Shown: positions 9,658 to 18,122 of the stretch, one piece after another
How the letters are laid out: every line of letters begins with the position of its first letter
How positions within the stretch are numbered: the stretch's first letter is position 1
Assembly (NCBI GenBank): GCA_964461435.1
Contig: CAYWUI010000011.1
Location: 1 to 64,000 of the forward strand
DNA from: G020354785 sp964461435
GTDB taxonomy: Bacteria > Bacteroidota > Bacteroidia > Bacteroidales > UBA10428
Reading direction: 5' to 3'
DNA: 64,000 nucleotides
Translations under genes and position numbers: made by a program
Notes under the pieces: model-generated
The model's input: the letters and a program-made list of their open reading frames with translations, nothing else
Database searches by the model: none
Told to the model about the DNA's origin: nothing

Positions 9658-10893
9658 ATGACCATAAAAAAAGCCAGGCCAGATAACAGAAGAAATTTTT
9701 TAAAAAAGAGCCTCACCGGTGCAGCGGGATTAACTGTTGTACCCGCTCTAAGCAATCTGAATTTAAGAGCCGCAGACCCCCAAAGTCCCCATCAGGGGGA
9801 GGAGAATAAGATAATCTGCCGTACGCTGGGACGGACAGGCATAAAAGTGCCCATAGTAAGCATGGGAACATCAGAAAATGAGTATATACTGCGGGCTGCA
9901 CTTAATAAAGGAATAATGCATTTTGATACTGCCAACGGTTATGGAAACGGACTTCATGAGGTAACCCTTGGCAGGATATTGCAGGGGAAACCAAGGGATT
10001 CATTCGTAATAGGATCAAAAATATACGGACTCAGGGACAACTCAACGGGCATGCCTCTGGCAGATATCACTGCTGAAGAGTTTAAAGCTGATTTCAGGCA
10101 AAAGCTGGATCAGAGCTTAAAAAGGCTTCAGCTGGATTATGTCGATATTTTTTATCAGCACTCCGTTGATAATCCTGAGCTTCTTAAACTTGACATGATC
10201 CGTGATATTTCAAAGGAGTTTAAAGATAGTGGAAAAGCCCGGTTTCTGGGAGTGTCGACCCATACGCCCGATGTTGTGTATGCTGCTGTCGATGAAGGAA
10301 TATATGATGTAATACTGGTGTCGTATAATTTTCGCGACGAGGAAACCGGGACAGTAAGAGATGCAATTAATCATGCCGCTAAAGCGGGGTGTGGCATTGT
10401 TGGCATGAAAGCACTTGCAGGTATTTACTGGGACAGGGAAAGGAAGCAACCCATAAATCCGCGTGCCGCAGCAAAATGGATCCTGCAAGATGAGAATGTT
10501 CATACAACAATTTTCAGTATGCGATCCTTTGATCAGCTTGAGATGTACTGGTCACTTATGAATGATCTTGCTCTTACCCCTGAAGAAAGAAATGATCTCC
10601 GGCTGGGGCAGGTAGCCGGACTGACGGGGATGTATTGCCGCAGCTGCGGTAAATGCCTGCCACAGTGTCCCCATGGTGTGGACATCCCAAAAATAATGAG
10701 AAGCTATATGTATGCATACGGATACAGGGAGCCGTTGAAAGCCAGGGAAACAATGCAGATGCTTGATATTAGCAGAATTAAATGCGATGAATGTGAAGCA
10801 TGTTTCATTGAGTGTTCCATGGGCTTCAATATACGTGAGAAAATCAGGGATATAAGCCGTATTCTGGATGTGCCCGGTGAATTTTTAGTATAA
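9658..10893 (+). CDS. Tat-exported aldo/keto reductase with two [4Fe-4S] motifs
   Basis: A 411-residue oxidoreductase with a twin-arginine signal (RRNFLKKS near residue 11) and hydrophobic stretch, so it is exported folded with cofactor. The aldo/keto reductase barrel (about 55-320) keeps the catalytic tetrad: Asp90 and Tyr95 in FDTANGYGNG, Lys121 in GSKIYG, His168 in YQHS. The C-terminal part carries two ferredoxin-like cysteine sets, C327-C330-C333-C337 and C376-C379-C382-C386, which predict iron-sulfur clusters feeding electrons to or from the barrel. This architecture is recurrent in Bacteroidota and Planctomycetes genomes; substrates are not established. The discoidin-domain gene follows after 19 bases. 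Confidence 0.9.
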   Translation: MTIKKARPDNRRNFLKKSLTGAAGLTVVPALSNLNLRAADPQSPHQGEENKIICRTLGRTGIKVPIVSMGTSENEYILRAALNKGIMHFDTANGYGNGLHEVTLGRILQGKPRDSFVIGSKIYGLRDNSTGMPLADITAEEFKADFRQKLDQSLKRLQLDYVDIFYQHSVDNPELLKLDMIRDISKEFKDSGKARFLGVSTHTPDVVYAAVDEGIYDVILVSYNFRDEETGTVRDAINHAAKAGCGIVGMKALAGIYWDRERKQPINPRAAAKWILQDENVHTTIFSMRSFDQLEMYWSLMNDLALTPEERNDLRLGQVAGLTGMYCRSCGKCLPQCPHGVDIPKIMRSYMYAYGYREPLKARETMQMLDISRIKCDECEACFIECSMGFNIREKIRDISRILDVPGEFLV

Positions 10894-10912
10894 CCCGAAT
10901 TACAGTCAGGTA

Positions 10913-12193
10913 ATGAAAAAAAATATCCTGCTTTTTATAGTAACGGTATTCTGCCTTCTTTCAGAACAGGTACTTACTGCTAAACCGGTGCAGGATATCA
11001 CAAAATACTTCCCCGATATTGAAGGGTTTGAAAAAGCAGGTAAGATAAAACTGTGGTATCCTGAAAATATTAATGAAGCTATTGGGGGGGCGGCAGAAAT
11101 ATATCTCGATTATGGATTCAGGGAGCTTGCAGTACTTACATATGAGAAACAGGCAGGACAATCCATTACTATTGAAATATACCGGCATGAAAATTCAGAC
11201 TATGGGTTTGGCATTTATTCACAGGAAAGAAACGGAACAATACGGAATTTTATTGACGTTGGAGCACAGGGCTACTATATTGCAGGTATCCTTAATTTTT
11301 ACAAGGATTGTTATTATGTAAAAATGAGAGGATATAACCTTGATGACGATGAAAATCTTTTAATGAATATTGCACGACGTGTTGCTGAAATGCTGCCCGG
11401 CATATATTCGTTGCCCCCTGTTTATGATGATTTCCCTGTACTATACAGGAGCGCATACACTGAAAGACTTGTTGCAAGGAATTTTTTGGGCTATCCTTTC
11501 TTTAAAAATGTATTTACTGCGAATTATAACGTACCAGGTACAAGTTATTTTACATACTTTGTTATCAGGTGCTCCCCGGAAGAAGACTGCCGGGCAACAT
11601 TGCAGGAATACATGAGATTTCTAAAAAAAGACCAGGATGTCCATGAAGGGCGTATTACTGTCAATGATCCTAATTACGGCATTATTGACCTTATGTGGAA
11701 GGATAACATGATTAAAGGCACATTCGGACTTAATGACAGCAGTGTACGGACTGAGGTTCTGAATTTTGACCGTAAAAAGTTCAAAATCGAAAAAATAAAG
11801 AACGAGCTAGCATGTAACAAGTCTGCAACATCATCATCCGTCGAGGATCTTACCTTAGGTCCCCGGAATGCAATTGACGGTGACCTGTCAACACGCTGGT
11901 CCAGCGAATTCAGCGATCCTCAATGGATTTGTATCGATCTGGGCAGGGATTATACTGTCAACAAGGTAAAGCTTATATGGGAATCTGCATACGGCCGGTC
12001 ATACAGCATCGAGGTTTCAAAAGACAATACTAAATGGACACAGGTTTACGCCACACAGGAAGGTGACGGACAGGAGGATGAAATAGACATTGAACCTGTT
12101 GCTGCACGTTATGTGAGGTTAAACGGACTGCAGAGGGGTACTCCCTGGGGCTATTCGCTTTACGAATTCCGGGTGTTTAAAGGCAAGCGTTAA
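10913..12193 (+). CDS. Secreted DUF6599-like protein with discoidin (F5/8 type C) domain
   Basis: A 426-residue protein with an N-terminal signal peptide (cleavage near LTAKP). The first about 290 residues resemble a conserved Bacteroidota family of unknown function that I recall as DUF6599 (motif EIYRHENSDYGFGIYSQER). The last about 130 residues are a discoidin/F5-8 type C jelly roll (NAIDGDLSTRWSSEF, WICIDLGRDYTVNKVKLIWE, ARYVRLNG), a fold used as a CBM32-type carbohydrate binder. It sits 19 bases downstream of the Tat-exported reductase and is probably coexpressed. An envelope role in binding or sensing a glycan is plausible but not shown. Confidence 0.75.
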   Translation: MKKNILLFIVTVFCLLSEQVLTAKPVQDITKYFPDIEGFEKAGKIKLWYPENINEAIGGAAEIYLDYGFRELAVLTYEKQAGQSITIEIYRHENSDYGFGIYSQERNGTIRNFIDVGAQGYYIAGILNFYKDCYYVKMRGYNLDDDENLLMNIARRVAEMLPGIYSLPPVYDDFPVLYRSAYTERLVARNFLGYPFFKNVFTANYNVPGTSYFTYFVIRCSPEEDCRATLQEYMRFLKKDQDVHEGRITVNDPNYGIIDLMWKDNMIKGTFGLNDSSVRTEVLNFDRKKFKIEKIKNELACNKSATSSSVEDLTLGPRNAIDGDLSTRWSSEFSDPQWICIDLGRDYTVNKVKLIWESAYGRSYSIEVSKDNTKWTQVYATQEGDGQEDEIDIEPVAARYVRLNGLQRGTPWGYSLYEFRVFKGKR

Positions 12194-12206
12194 AAACCAT
12201 ATCTGC

Positions 12207-13063
12207 CTATGGCCTTATGATAACTATTTTTGCAGTGTTTACAATCCCTGAATTAATATACCTGCAAAAGTAGACACCGCTTTTCACCGGATTGCCTTGC
12301 ATATCACTGCAATCCCATATATATGTATAATTTCCGGGTGCATGAATCCCCTCGATAAGGTATGCTATCTTTTTTCCCGAAATATCGCAAATGGCAATTT
12401 CAGCCGTACTTTTTTCGGGCACATAATACGATACAGCGATGCCTGTCTTTGCAGGATCCGGATAAACATAAAATGGTGCATTACCAAAAGCAAGCACATC
12501 TGATAAGTTGTTAATAGCCGAAGTATCTCTCACAACAGCCGTGTCCATATCGGTAACACATATATTGTCAAACCAGAAGTGCCTCCCGCTTAAGTCGTGG
12601 TGCTCAGCAACAATCTCGAACCTGTCAACGGCTGTCCAGTCATAATCACCAACCGGATTGTACCATGTGCCGTTCCATGCGCCACGGATGATTATCGGAA
12701 TATAAGTCTATTACTCCATTTCCAGCCGGAGGGCCCCACAATAATTGTGTGCTGAGTGTCAACCGCACGTATGGCATCAATAACATTCTGCTGTATCGGG
12801 CCCCACAGCACATCTGAAATACCATGAGGTTCGTTAAGTATTTCATAATAAATATAATACGAGCAGTTCTTGTAATGCTCGGCCATCTGTGTCCATACCT
12901 TTATTAATATTGACTCCACAGCGGGCTCGGTATCTTCTGACGGATCAAAAGTATGGTTATCAATAAGAAGATGTATCTGCAAATCTTCAGCCCAGGTGAC
13001 AACCGAATCCAGGAAACTGACAAATACCGGATCGAGGTTATAGTCAGGTTCTCCATCGGTCAT
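12207..13063 (-). pseudogene. Remnant of a GH5 cellulase with type IX sorting tail
   Basis: Read on the minus strand. The upstream part (13063-12692, about 123 residues) is the middle of a glycoside hydrolase family 5 barrel: LQIHLLIDNH, then YYIYYEILNEPHG with the acid/base Glu, then HTIIVGPSGW. Its first strands and signal peptide are missing (an in-frame stop lies just upstream), and the chain runs off after GWKWSN. In a different frame from about 12693 to 12207 comes IRGAWNGTWYNP, a beta-sandwich-like segment RHFWFDNICVTDMD and a sorting tail with YVYPDP...GVYFCRYI. The second half of the barrel with the nucleophile Glu is absent. The gene therefore lost its 5' end and an internal block of several hundred bases. 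Confidence 0.85.
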
Positions 13064-13203
13064 AAAATGCAGGGTTAATTATAATATCGTTATTTTTTGC
13101 CCTTTTTTTACTGTAAAAGGTTTCATATGGATGAATGTAAATAATGATTTTTATTTTTAGGAAAAATTAAAAGTGCCAGGTTATTAATTAACAATAAACG
13201 TAT

Positions 13204-13710
13204 ATGACAAGACGAAATACATTTGCTGTAGGGCTTATAGTTTCAATGTTCCTTTTCTGGGGTCCGGCCAACAATATGACAGATACATTGCTGGCCGCTT
13301 TTAAAAAGAGTGGAACAACTTAAGCAAATCCAGACAGACGAATTAAATGCAATTATGGGAACATATGTTAGTGTGGCAGCAGCCTTACTGGCTATGATAT
13401 GTTCGCTGACTGCAATTACTGCAGGTGGAATGACCGGTGTCATTGCCCTGGTTCTAATCTCTGCTTTCATGTCGTTGATGTTTCCGACTATTTTCGGACT
13501 GGCAGTAAGAGGGTTAGGAAGTGATACCAAAATAGCCGGGTCCGGTTTAATAATGGCAATTCTCGGGGAGCAGTATTGACAGCAATGCAGGGGAGGTTGT
13601 CTGATCTTACGGGTGATATTAAGATGTCATATGTTATACCACTTATATGTTTTGCTGTTATTCTTGTCTATGCCAGGTATGCATCTGTCACCCTGAAAGG
13701 GGAACAATAG
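13204..13710 (+). pseudogene. fucP: Remnant of an L-fucose permease (FucP, MFS)
   Basis: Three pieces of one gene survive. The first (13204-13323) encodes about 39 residues with the FucP-type first helix, LIVSMFLFWGPANNMTDTLL, then a stop. The second (about 13310-13566, another frame) gives the late helices, including LVLISAFMSLMFPTIFGL and GLGSDTKIAGSGLIMAILG. The third (13567-13710, back in the first frame) continues without gap as GAVLTAMQGRLSDLTGD and ends LKGEQ. An intact protein of this family is about 410-440 residues, so roughly 250 residues are deleted, and a one-base slip lies in the GGGG run at 13565-13568. Transport function is lost. It belongs logically with fucI-fucK upstream. 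Confidence 0.9.
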
Positions 13711-13717
13711 TGTGATC

Positions 13718-16700
13718 TTATTTCTTTTTGCACTTCTCCAATTCCGTTTTCAGGTTACTGATCTCTTTCTTATATTCCTTTTCCTTTATTTTGGCCTCGT
13801 CTGATATTTTTCTGAATTCTTCTTCCTTTCTTTGCATTTCTTCCTGCGTGGCTGCCATCTCCTCGAGGTTTTGCTTTAATTCTTCCTCCTGTGAGGTCAA
13901 TTCCTCGGTTTTCTGTTTCACCTGCTCATACATTTTTTTCATATTGTCATTTGCCCTTATCGTTGATAATGTTGCAGAGACAAGCTCACCCATTTTTTCA
14001 ACAAACTCTATTTTGTATGATTCTAGTTTTTCGAAAGACGCAATTTCTACTACACCCATAACTATCTCATCGAGCCTTAAGGGTATAAGTGCCAGGTGTT
14101 TGCAATACGCTTCTCCCAGTCCGGAAGAAAGTCTCGTATATTCTTCGGGGAGGTCATCAATAAGGATAACTTCTTTTTCTTTAAAGCATGTTCCTATTTG
14201 TCCCTCACCAACATTGAATTTTTTTACCTCGGATTTTTTCTTTTCATAGCCATAGCTTCCTATCAATTCAAGATATTGTTCTTTTTCGCCGTCGGAAACA
14301 ATAAACATACCTCCCTGCTTTGCCTCAAGATACTCAACAAGGTTTGTAATCAGTACCTGTGCAAGAGTGACAAGTTCATCTTTATTCTTACTTGTCAGAT
14401 CACTGAACTTTGCCAGTCCCGCATTGAACCATTTCTGTACCCTCTCGGCTTCATCCCTTTGCTGTATCTCAACTGCCTGTTTTTCAATTTCCTTTTTCTG
14501 CTTTTCCAGTTCTTCTTTTCCTTTCCTGATATTTTCTTTAAGTATGGCTTTGTCTTTTTTTACCTGCTCTTCCTTGCGTTTGATAATATAATAGACACCA
14601 TATATCACTATGACAGCCAACAGGGTATAAAATATCCATGTCCTCCAGAAGGTGGAGACAATTATTATTTCCAGTGAGGCTCCCTCATCGTTCCATATAC
14701 CGTCATTATTAGAAGCTTTGACACGGAAAACATAATCTCCGGGGTCGAGGTTGGTAAATGATACTTTTCGTTCACCTTTTGCATCTATCCATTCATCATT
14801 GAATCCTTCCATCATATACATATACCTGTTTTTCTGCGACTGCCTGTAGTTTAGAGCCGTGTACTCAAAAGAAAATATATTCTGAAAATATTTCAACTTA
14901 ATACGTTTTGTTACTATAATATTCTGCTTCAGTATCGATTCCTTGCCTATTTCAACGTCTTCATTGAATAATTTAAAACCGGTAATATAAACAGGAGGCT
15001 TATAAGGATTATCGAGTACTTTGGACGGATCGAACAGGTTAAAACCGTTGACACCCCCAAAAAGCAGTTCTCCTGTGGATAGCTTTTTGAAGGCCCACTT
15101 TCCGAACTGGTCACTTTGCAGCCCGTCACTGGCATTATAGTTTTTAAAGGTCATGCTGTCGGGATTAAATTTACATAATCCTTCATTTGTGCTCAGCCAC
15201 AGGTTTCCTGCATCGTCTTCCAGTATTCCCAGGATAACATCGTTCGGTAATCCGTCACTCATCCTGTAGACTTTAAAAGTATTATTCTTCCTGTTATACA
15301 GATTTAAGCCACCGCCGTTAGTACCTATCCACAGTCTTTGTTTTGAATCTTCATAAAGGGAATATACCGATATATTACTTATTCCTTTCGATCCCCCCCT
15401 GGTGTTGTTTACTTCGTTATAATGAATGAATTTGTCCCTTTCCCTGTTATACATATACAGTCCTGCTCCCTCGGAAGCTATCCACAGGTTACCCAGGTGA
15501 TCCTCAGTCATCATAACACTTGCTGAATTGCTTATTGTTGTTGAATCATCAGGATCATTGACAAACCTTGTAAAGTCATCTGTCTGGCGGTTATACCTGC
15601 TTATGCCATTTCCACATGTACAGATCCATATATCATTCCGCCTGTCCTCATATATATAGAAAATATTGTTATCACTAAGCGATTTTTCATTATCGGGATT
15701 ATAGATGTAATGTCTGAACTTTCCAGTGGCGGGGTCATAAACATTTACTCCGCCTCCCCACATCCCGATCCACAATAAACCTTCACTGTCAAGTAGTATG
15801 GCTAAAACTTTGTTATTAGTAAGTCCATCGGGTTTATCAATGTCAAACATTATATGTGAGAATCCGTGTGTAGCCCTGTTCATGTAATTTATTCCTCCGC
15901 CGTCTGTTCCAATCCATATGTTTCCATATTCGTCTTCTGCAAAGCCGGTAACATTATTATTACTCAGGCTGTTTGTATCAAACTTTATTTTCTTGTAGTG
16001 CGCAAATTTGTATTTCCCCTTATCGTATATGCTCACCCCTCCAAATCTGGTACTTATCCACATGCGGTCATTGATATCAAAGAATATGGTTGTTATGTCG
16101 CTGCTGCTCAATGTGCCCTCCTCACCCTCCTCATGCATGAAAACAGTAAAATTATCGGCCATCTCATTATACAGACATAATCCGCCTGATGTGCCCAGCC
16201 AGATCTGGCCCTCTGCATTTTCAGCAATACAATTAACGAGATTGCAGGGGATGCTGTTTTTATCGGCCGGATCAGGCACATAGCTTTTAAATGTGCCGCT
16301 ACGGACATCCATTACATTAAGTCCGTTATCAAATGTGCCTATCCAGAGCCTGTTTTTTGAATCCAGGAATATGTATTGTATCCTGTCGCTGTTCAGGGAA
16401 TAAGGATCATAGGGATCATGCCTGTAATTGACAAATTTATGTTCGCTTTCATCATATAATGATAAACCGCTGAAGGTAGCAATCCAGAACCGCCCCTTCT
16501 TATCTTCGATAACGTCTCGTGTAAAATTACTGGAAAGGGAATTTCTGTTCGCAGGGTCATGGGTAATCAATTTCATTTCTTTGCTGCCGACATCATATAT
16601 ATTTATTCCCTCCTGGGTCATTATCCACAGCCTGTTTTTTGAATCTGCATATAATTTCTGAATCCCATCTGTTACAATACTGTTCGGGTCATTATCATCA

Positions 16701-17074
16701 TGCATCATTCTTATAAAGTTGTCTTTATCCCTGTTATAGAGATTTAGTCCGGATTGGGTCCCAATCCATATGTTACCGTTTTTATCCTCTACCATCGTAC
16801 GAATGAAGTTACTGCTCAGGGTGCTTGAATCTACCGGATTATAGCGGTATATCTTACACTGGTATCCATCGTAAAGATTCAGTCCGTCCTCGGTCCCGAT
16901 CCATATAAAACCTTTGCTGTCCTGCATTGTAATCATCGCATTACCCTGGGACAATCCCTCTTCAACAGATAGTTTATCGAATTTAATCCCGTTTATCTGC
17001 CCGTTTACATTTACATACAGCAGAAGTAAAACAATATAAATCAGCAGTTTCTTAAGCTTGTTAAATTTTATCAT
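13718..17074 (-). CDS. Propeller sensor with GAF domain but no kinase
   Basis: A 1118-residue membrane protein. After a signal peptide (about 1-25), residues about 30-690 form the paired seven-bladed propellers of Bacteroidota sensors (many repeats of the type DSKGFIWIGTEDGLNLYD). A Y_Y_Y domain follows (about 735-800), one transmembrane helix (about 805-828), a coiled coil, a GAF domain (about 890-1040) and a long C-terminal coiled coil ending KTELEKCKKK. No HisKA, HATPase, receiver or DNA-binding domain is present, so it cannot signal by itself through phosphotransfer. The C-terminus lies 7 bases from the end of the FucP remnant on the other strand, but the closing coiled coil reads as natural. 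It is probably a receptor that acts on a separate partner. Confidence 0.85.
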   Translation of the reverse strand: MIKFNKLKKLLIYIVLLLLYVNVNGQINGIKFDKLSVEEGLSQGNAMITMQDSKGFIWIGTEDGLNLYDGYQCKIYRYNPVDSSTLSSNFIRTMVEDKNGNIWIGTQSGLNLYNRDKDNFIRMMHDDNDPNSIVTDGIQKLYADSKNRLWIMTQEGINIYDVGSKEMKLITHDPANRNSLSSNFTRDVIEDKKGRFWIATFSGLSLYDESEHKFVNYRHDPYDPYSLNSDRIQYIFLDSKNRLWIGTFDNGLNVMDVRSGTFKSYVPDPADKNSIPCNLVNCIAENAEGQIWLGTSGGLCLYNEMADNFTVFMHEEGEEGTLSSSDITTIFFDINDRMWISTRFGGVSIYDKGKYKFAHYKKIKFDTNSLSNNNVTGFAEDEYGNIWIGTDGGGINYMNRATHGFSHIMFDIDKPDGLTNNKVLAILLDSEGLLWIGMWGGGVNVYDPATGKFRHYIYNPDNEKSLSDNNIFYIYEDRRNDIWICTCGNGISRYNRQTDDFTRFVNDPDDSTTISNSASVMMTEDHLGNLWIASEGAGLYMYNRERDKFIHYNEVNNTRGGSKGISNISVYSLYEDSKQRLWIGTNGGGLNLYNRKNNTFKVYRMSDGLPNDVILGILEDDAGNLWLSTNEGLCKFNPDSMTFKNYNASDGLQSDQFGKWAFKKLSTGELLFGGVNGFNLFDPSKVLDNPYKPPVYITGFKLFNEDVEIGKESILKQNIIVTKRIKLKYFQNIFSFEYTALNYRQSQKNRYMYMMEGFNDEWIDAKGERKVSFTNLDPGDYVFRVKASNNDGIWNDEGASLEIIIVSTFWRTWIFYTLLAVIVIYGVYYIIKRKEEQVKKDKAILKENIRKGKEELEKQKKEIEKQAVEIQQRDEAERVQKWFNAGLAKFSDLTSKNKDELVTLAQVLITNLVEYLEAKQGGMFIVSDGEKEQYLELIGSYGYEKKKSEVKKFNVGEGQIGTCFKEKEVILIDDLPEEYTRLSSGLGEAYCKHLALIPLRLDEIVMGVVEIASFEKLESYKIEFVEKMGELVSATLSTIRANDNMKKMYEQVKQKTEELTSQEEELKQNLEEMAATQEEMQRKEEEFRKISDEAKIKEKEYKKEISNLKTELEKCKKK

Positions 17075-17131
17075 GCCGGTTGATATTTTATATAATTCAG
17101 GTATATAGAATAAGTTAGTTTTCAGAGAAAA

Positions 17132-18121
17132 TTAGCAAAAAAAATTGTTATTGCAAAAAAAAGGGTAGGCAAACTCATCACGTGCCCCGTGTCCAACTAT
17201 CTGGTTTTTCTCATTACGATATTCGGCAAATTCCCTGAGGTTCATAGTTTCTATATATGTTGGCAACTGCCGGATTCCATAATATGCATCATAGCTTATT
17301 TTCGCCTCTCCGGCTTCACCCTGGCGCGTGGCAATAAGGATTACGCCGTTTGCAGCCTTCGAGCCGTAGATGGCAGTGGCTGATGCATCCTTTAATATCT
17401 GCATATCGACAATATCGGAAGGATTTATTGTTGACAGTACATTGCCAATACTGTTATTATATGAAATATCGCCCGTATATCCTTCAACAGGAACACCGTC
17501 AATTACGTATAAAGGTTCATTGTTGCCCATTAATGAATTTACACCACGTATGCGGACTGAGACGCTGCCACCTGGCTGTCCTGTGTTCTGTGTTACCTCA
17601 ACTCCTGCCGCTTTTCCCTGGAGAACCTGCTCAAATGTGGTCGAAACAGTCTTGCTTATCTCATCGGAAGTGACGGATACCACAGAACCTGTAAGGTCAC
17701 TCCGTTTCATCTGTCCGTATCCAATTACAACAACTTCATCGAGCTTTGTATACTCTTCGACCAGCGATACATCAATGCGCGCCTGGTTGCCCACTGCAAC
17801 TTCCTTATCCTGGTATCCCAGGAAAGAGATGACAAGAATATCTTCCGGCTTAACATTTATTGAAAATTCACCGTTTGCATTTGCTACAGTCCCCGTAGTT
17901 GTCCCCTTTATAACTATATTGGCTCCCGGCACTGGCTGGTTGTCCTCTGCAAAGGTTACCTTCCCCGTTAATATCCTTTCTGAAGGCTCCTGGGAGTATG
18001 TGTGCATGAAGTTTAGTAAAACCACTATCAGTATTAGTGATGTAAACCTTAAAACTCCCGGTGCTGATCCGAAAAAGGGATTTTTCAGAGACCCGGTTGT
18101 TTTTATTGATCTGTTTCTCAT
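17132..18121 (-). pseudogene. Truncated SusC-like TonB-dependent receptor (plug only)
   Basis: A 329-residue frame begins like a normal SusC-family outer-membrane receptor: signal region, a carboxypeptidase-regulatory-like domain (about 45-125, LTGKVTFAEDNQPVPGANIVIKG), a TonB-box-like LDEVVVIGYG and a plug domain (about 135-280, IRGVNSLMGNNEPLYVIDG, SATAIYGSKAANGVILI). It then breaks off at DEFAYP and finishes with a low-complexity tail (FFCNNNFFC) read from an A/T-rich junction at about 17132-17170. Family members are about 1000 residues, so the whole beta-barrel, and any following SusD gene, is gone. It starts one base after the GH31 stop, so it was formerly part of one transcript with it. 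Confidence 0.9.
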
Positions 18122-18122
18122 A

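Noticed and set aside
13090..13120. CCTTTT...AAAAGG hairpin near the GH5 remnant
   Set aside because: Low-complexity A/T stem, expected in this base composition.
13565..13568. Treating the FucP break only as a sequencing slip in the G run
   Set aside because: The one-base slip might be an error, but the separate loss of about 250 residues upstream in the same gene cannot be explained that way.
14096..14677. A 193-codon plus-strand frame opposite the kinase-less sensor
   Set aside because: Phe/Leu-rich translation is the complement of the Lys/Glu-rich coiled-coil region, not a real membrane protein.
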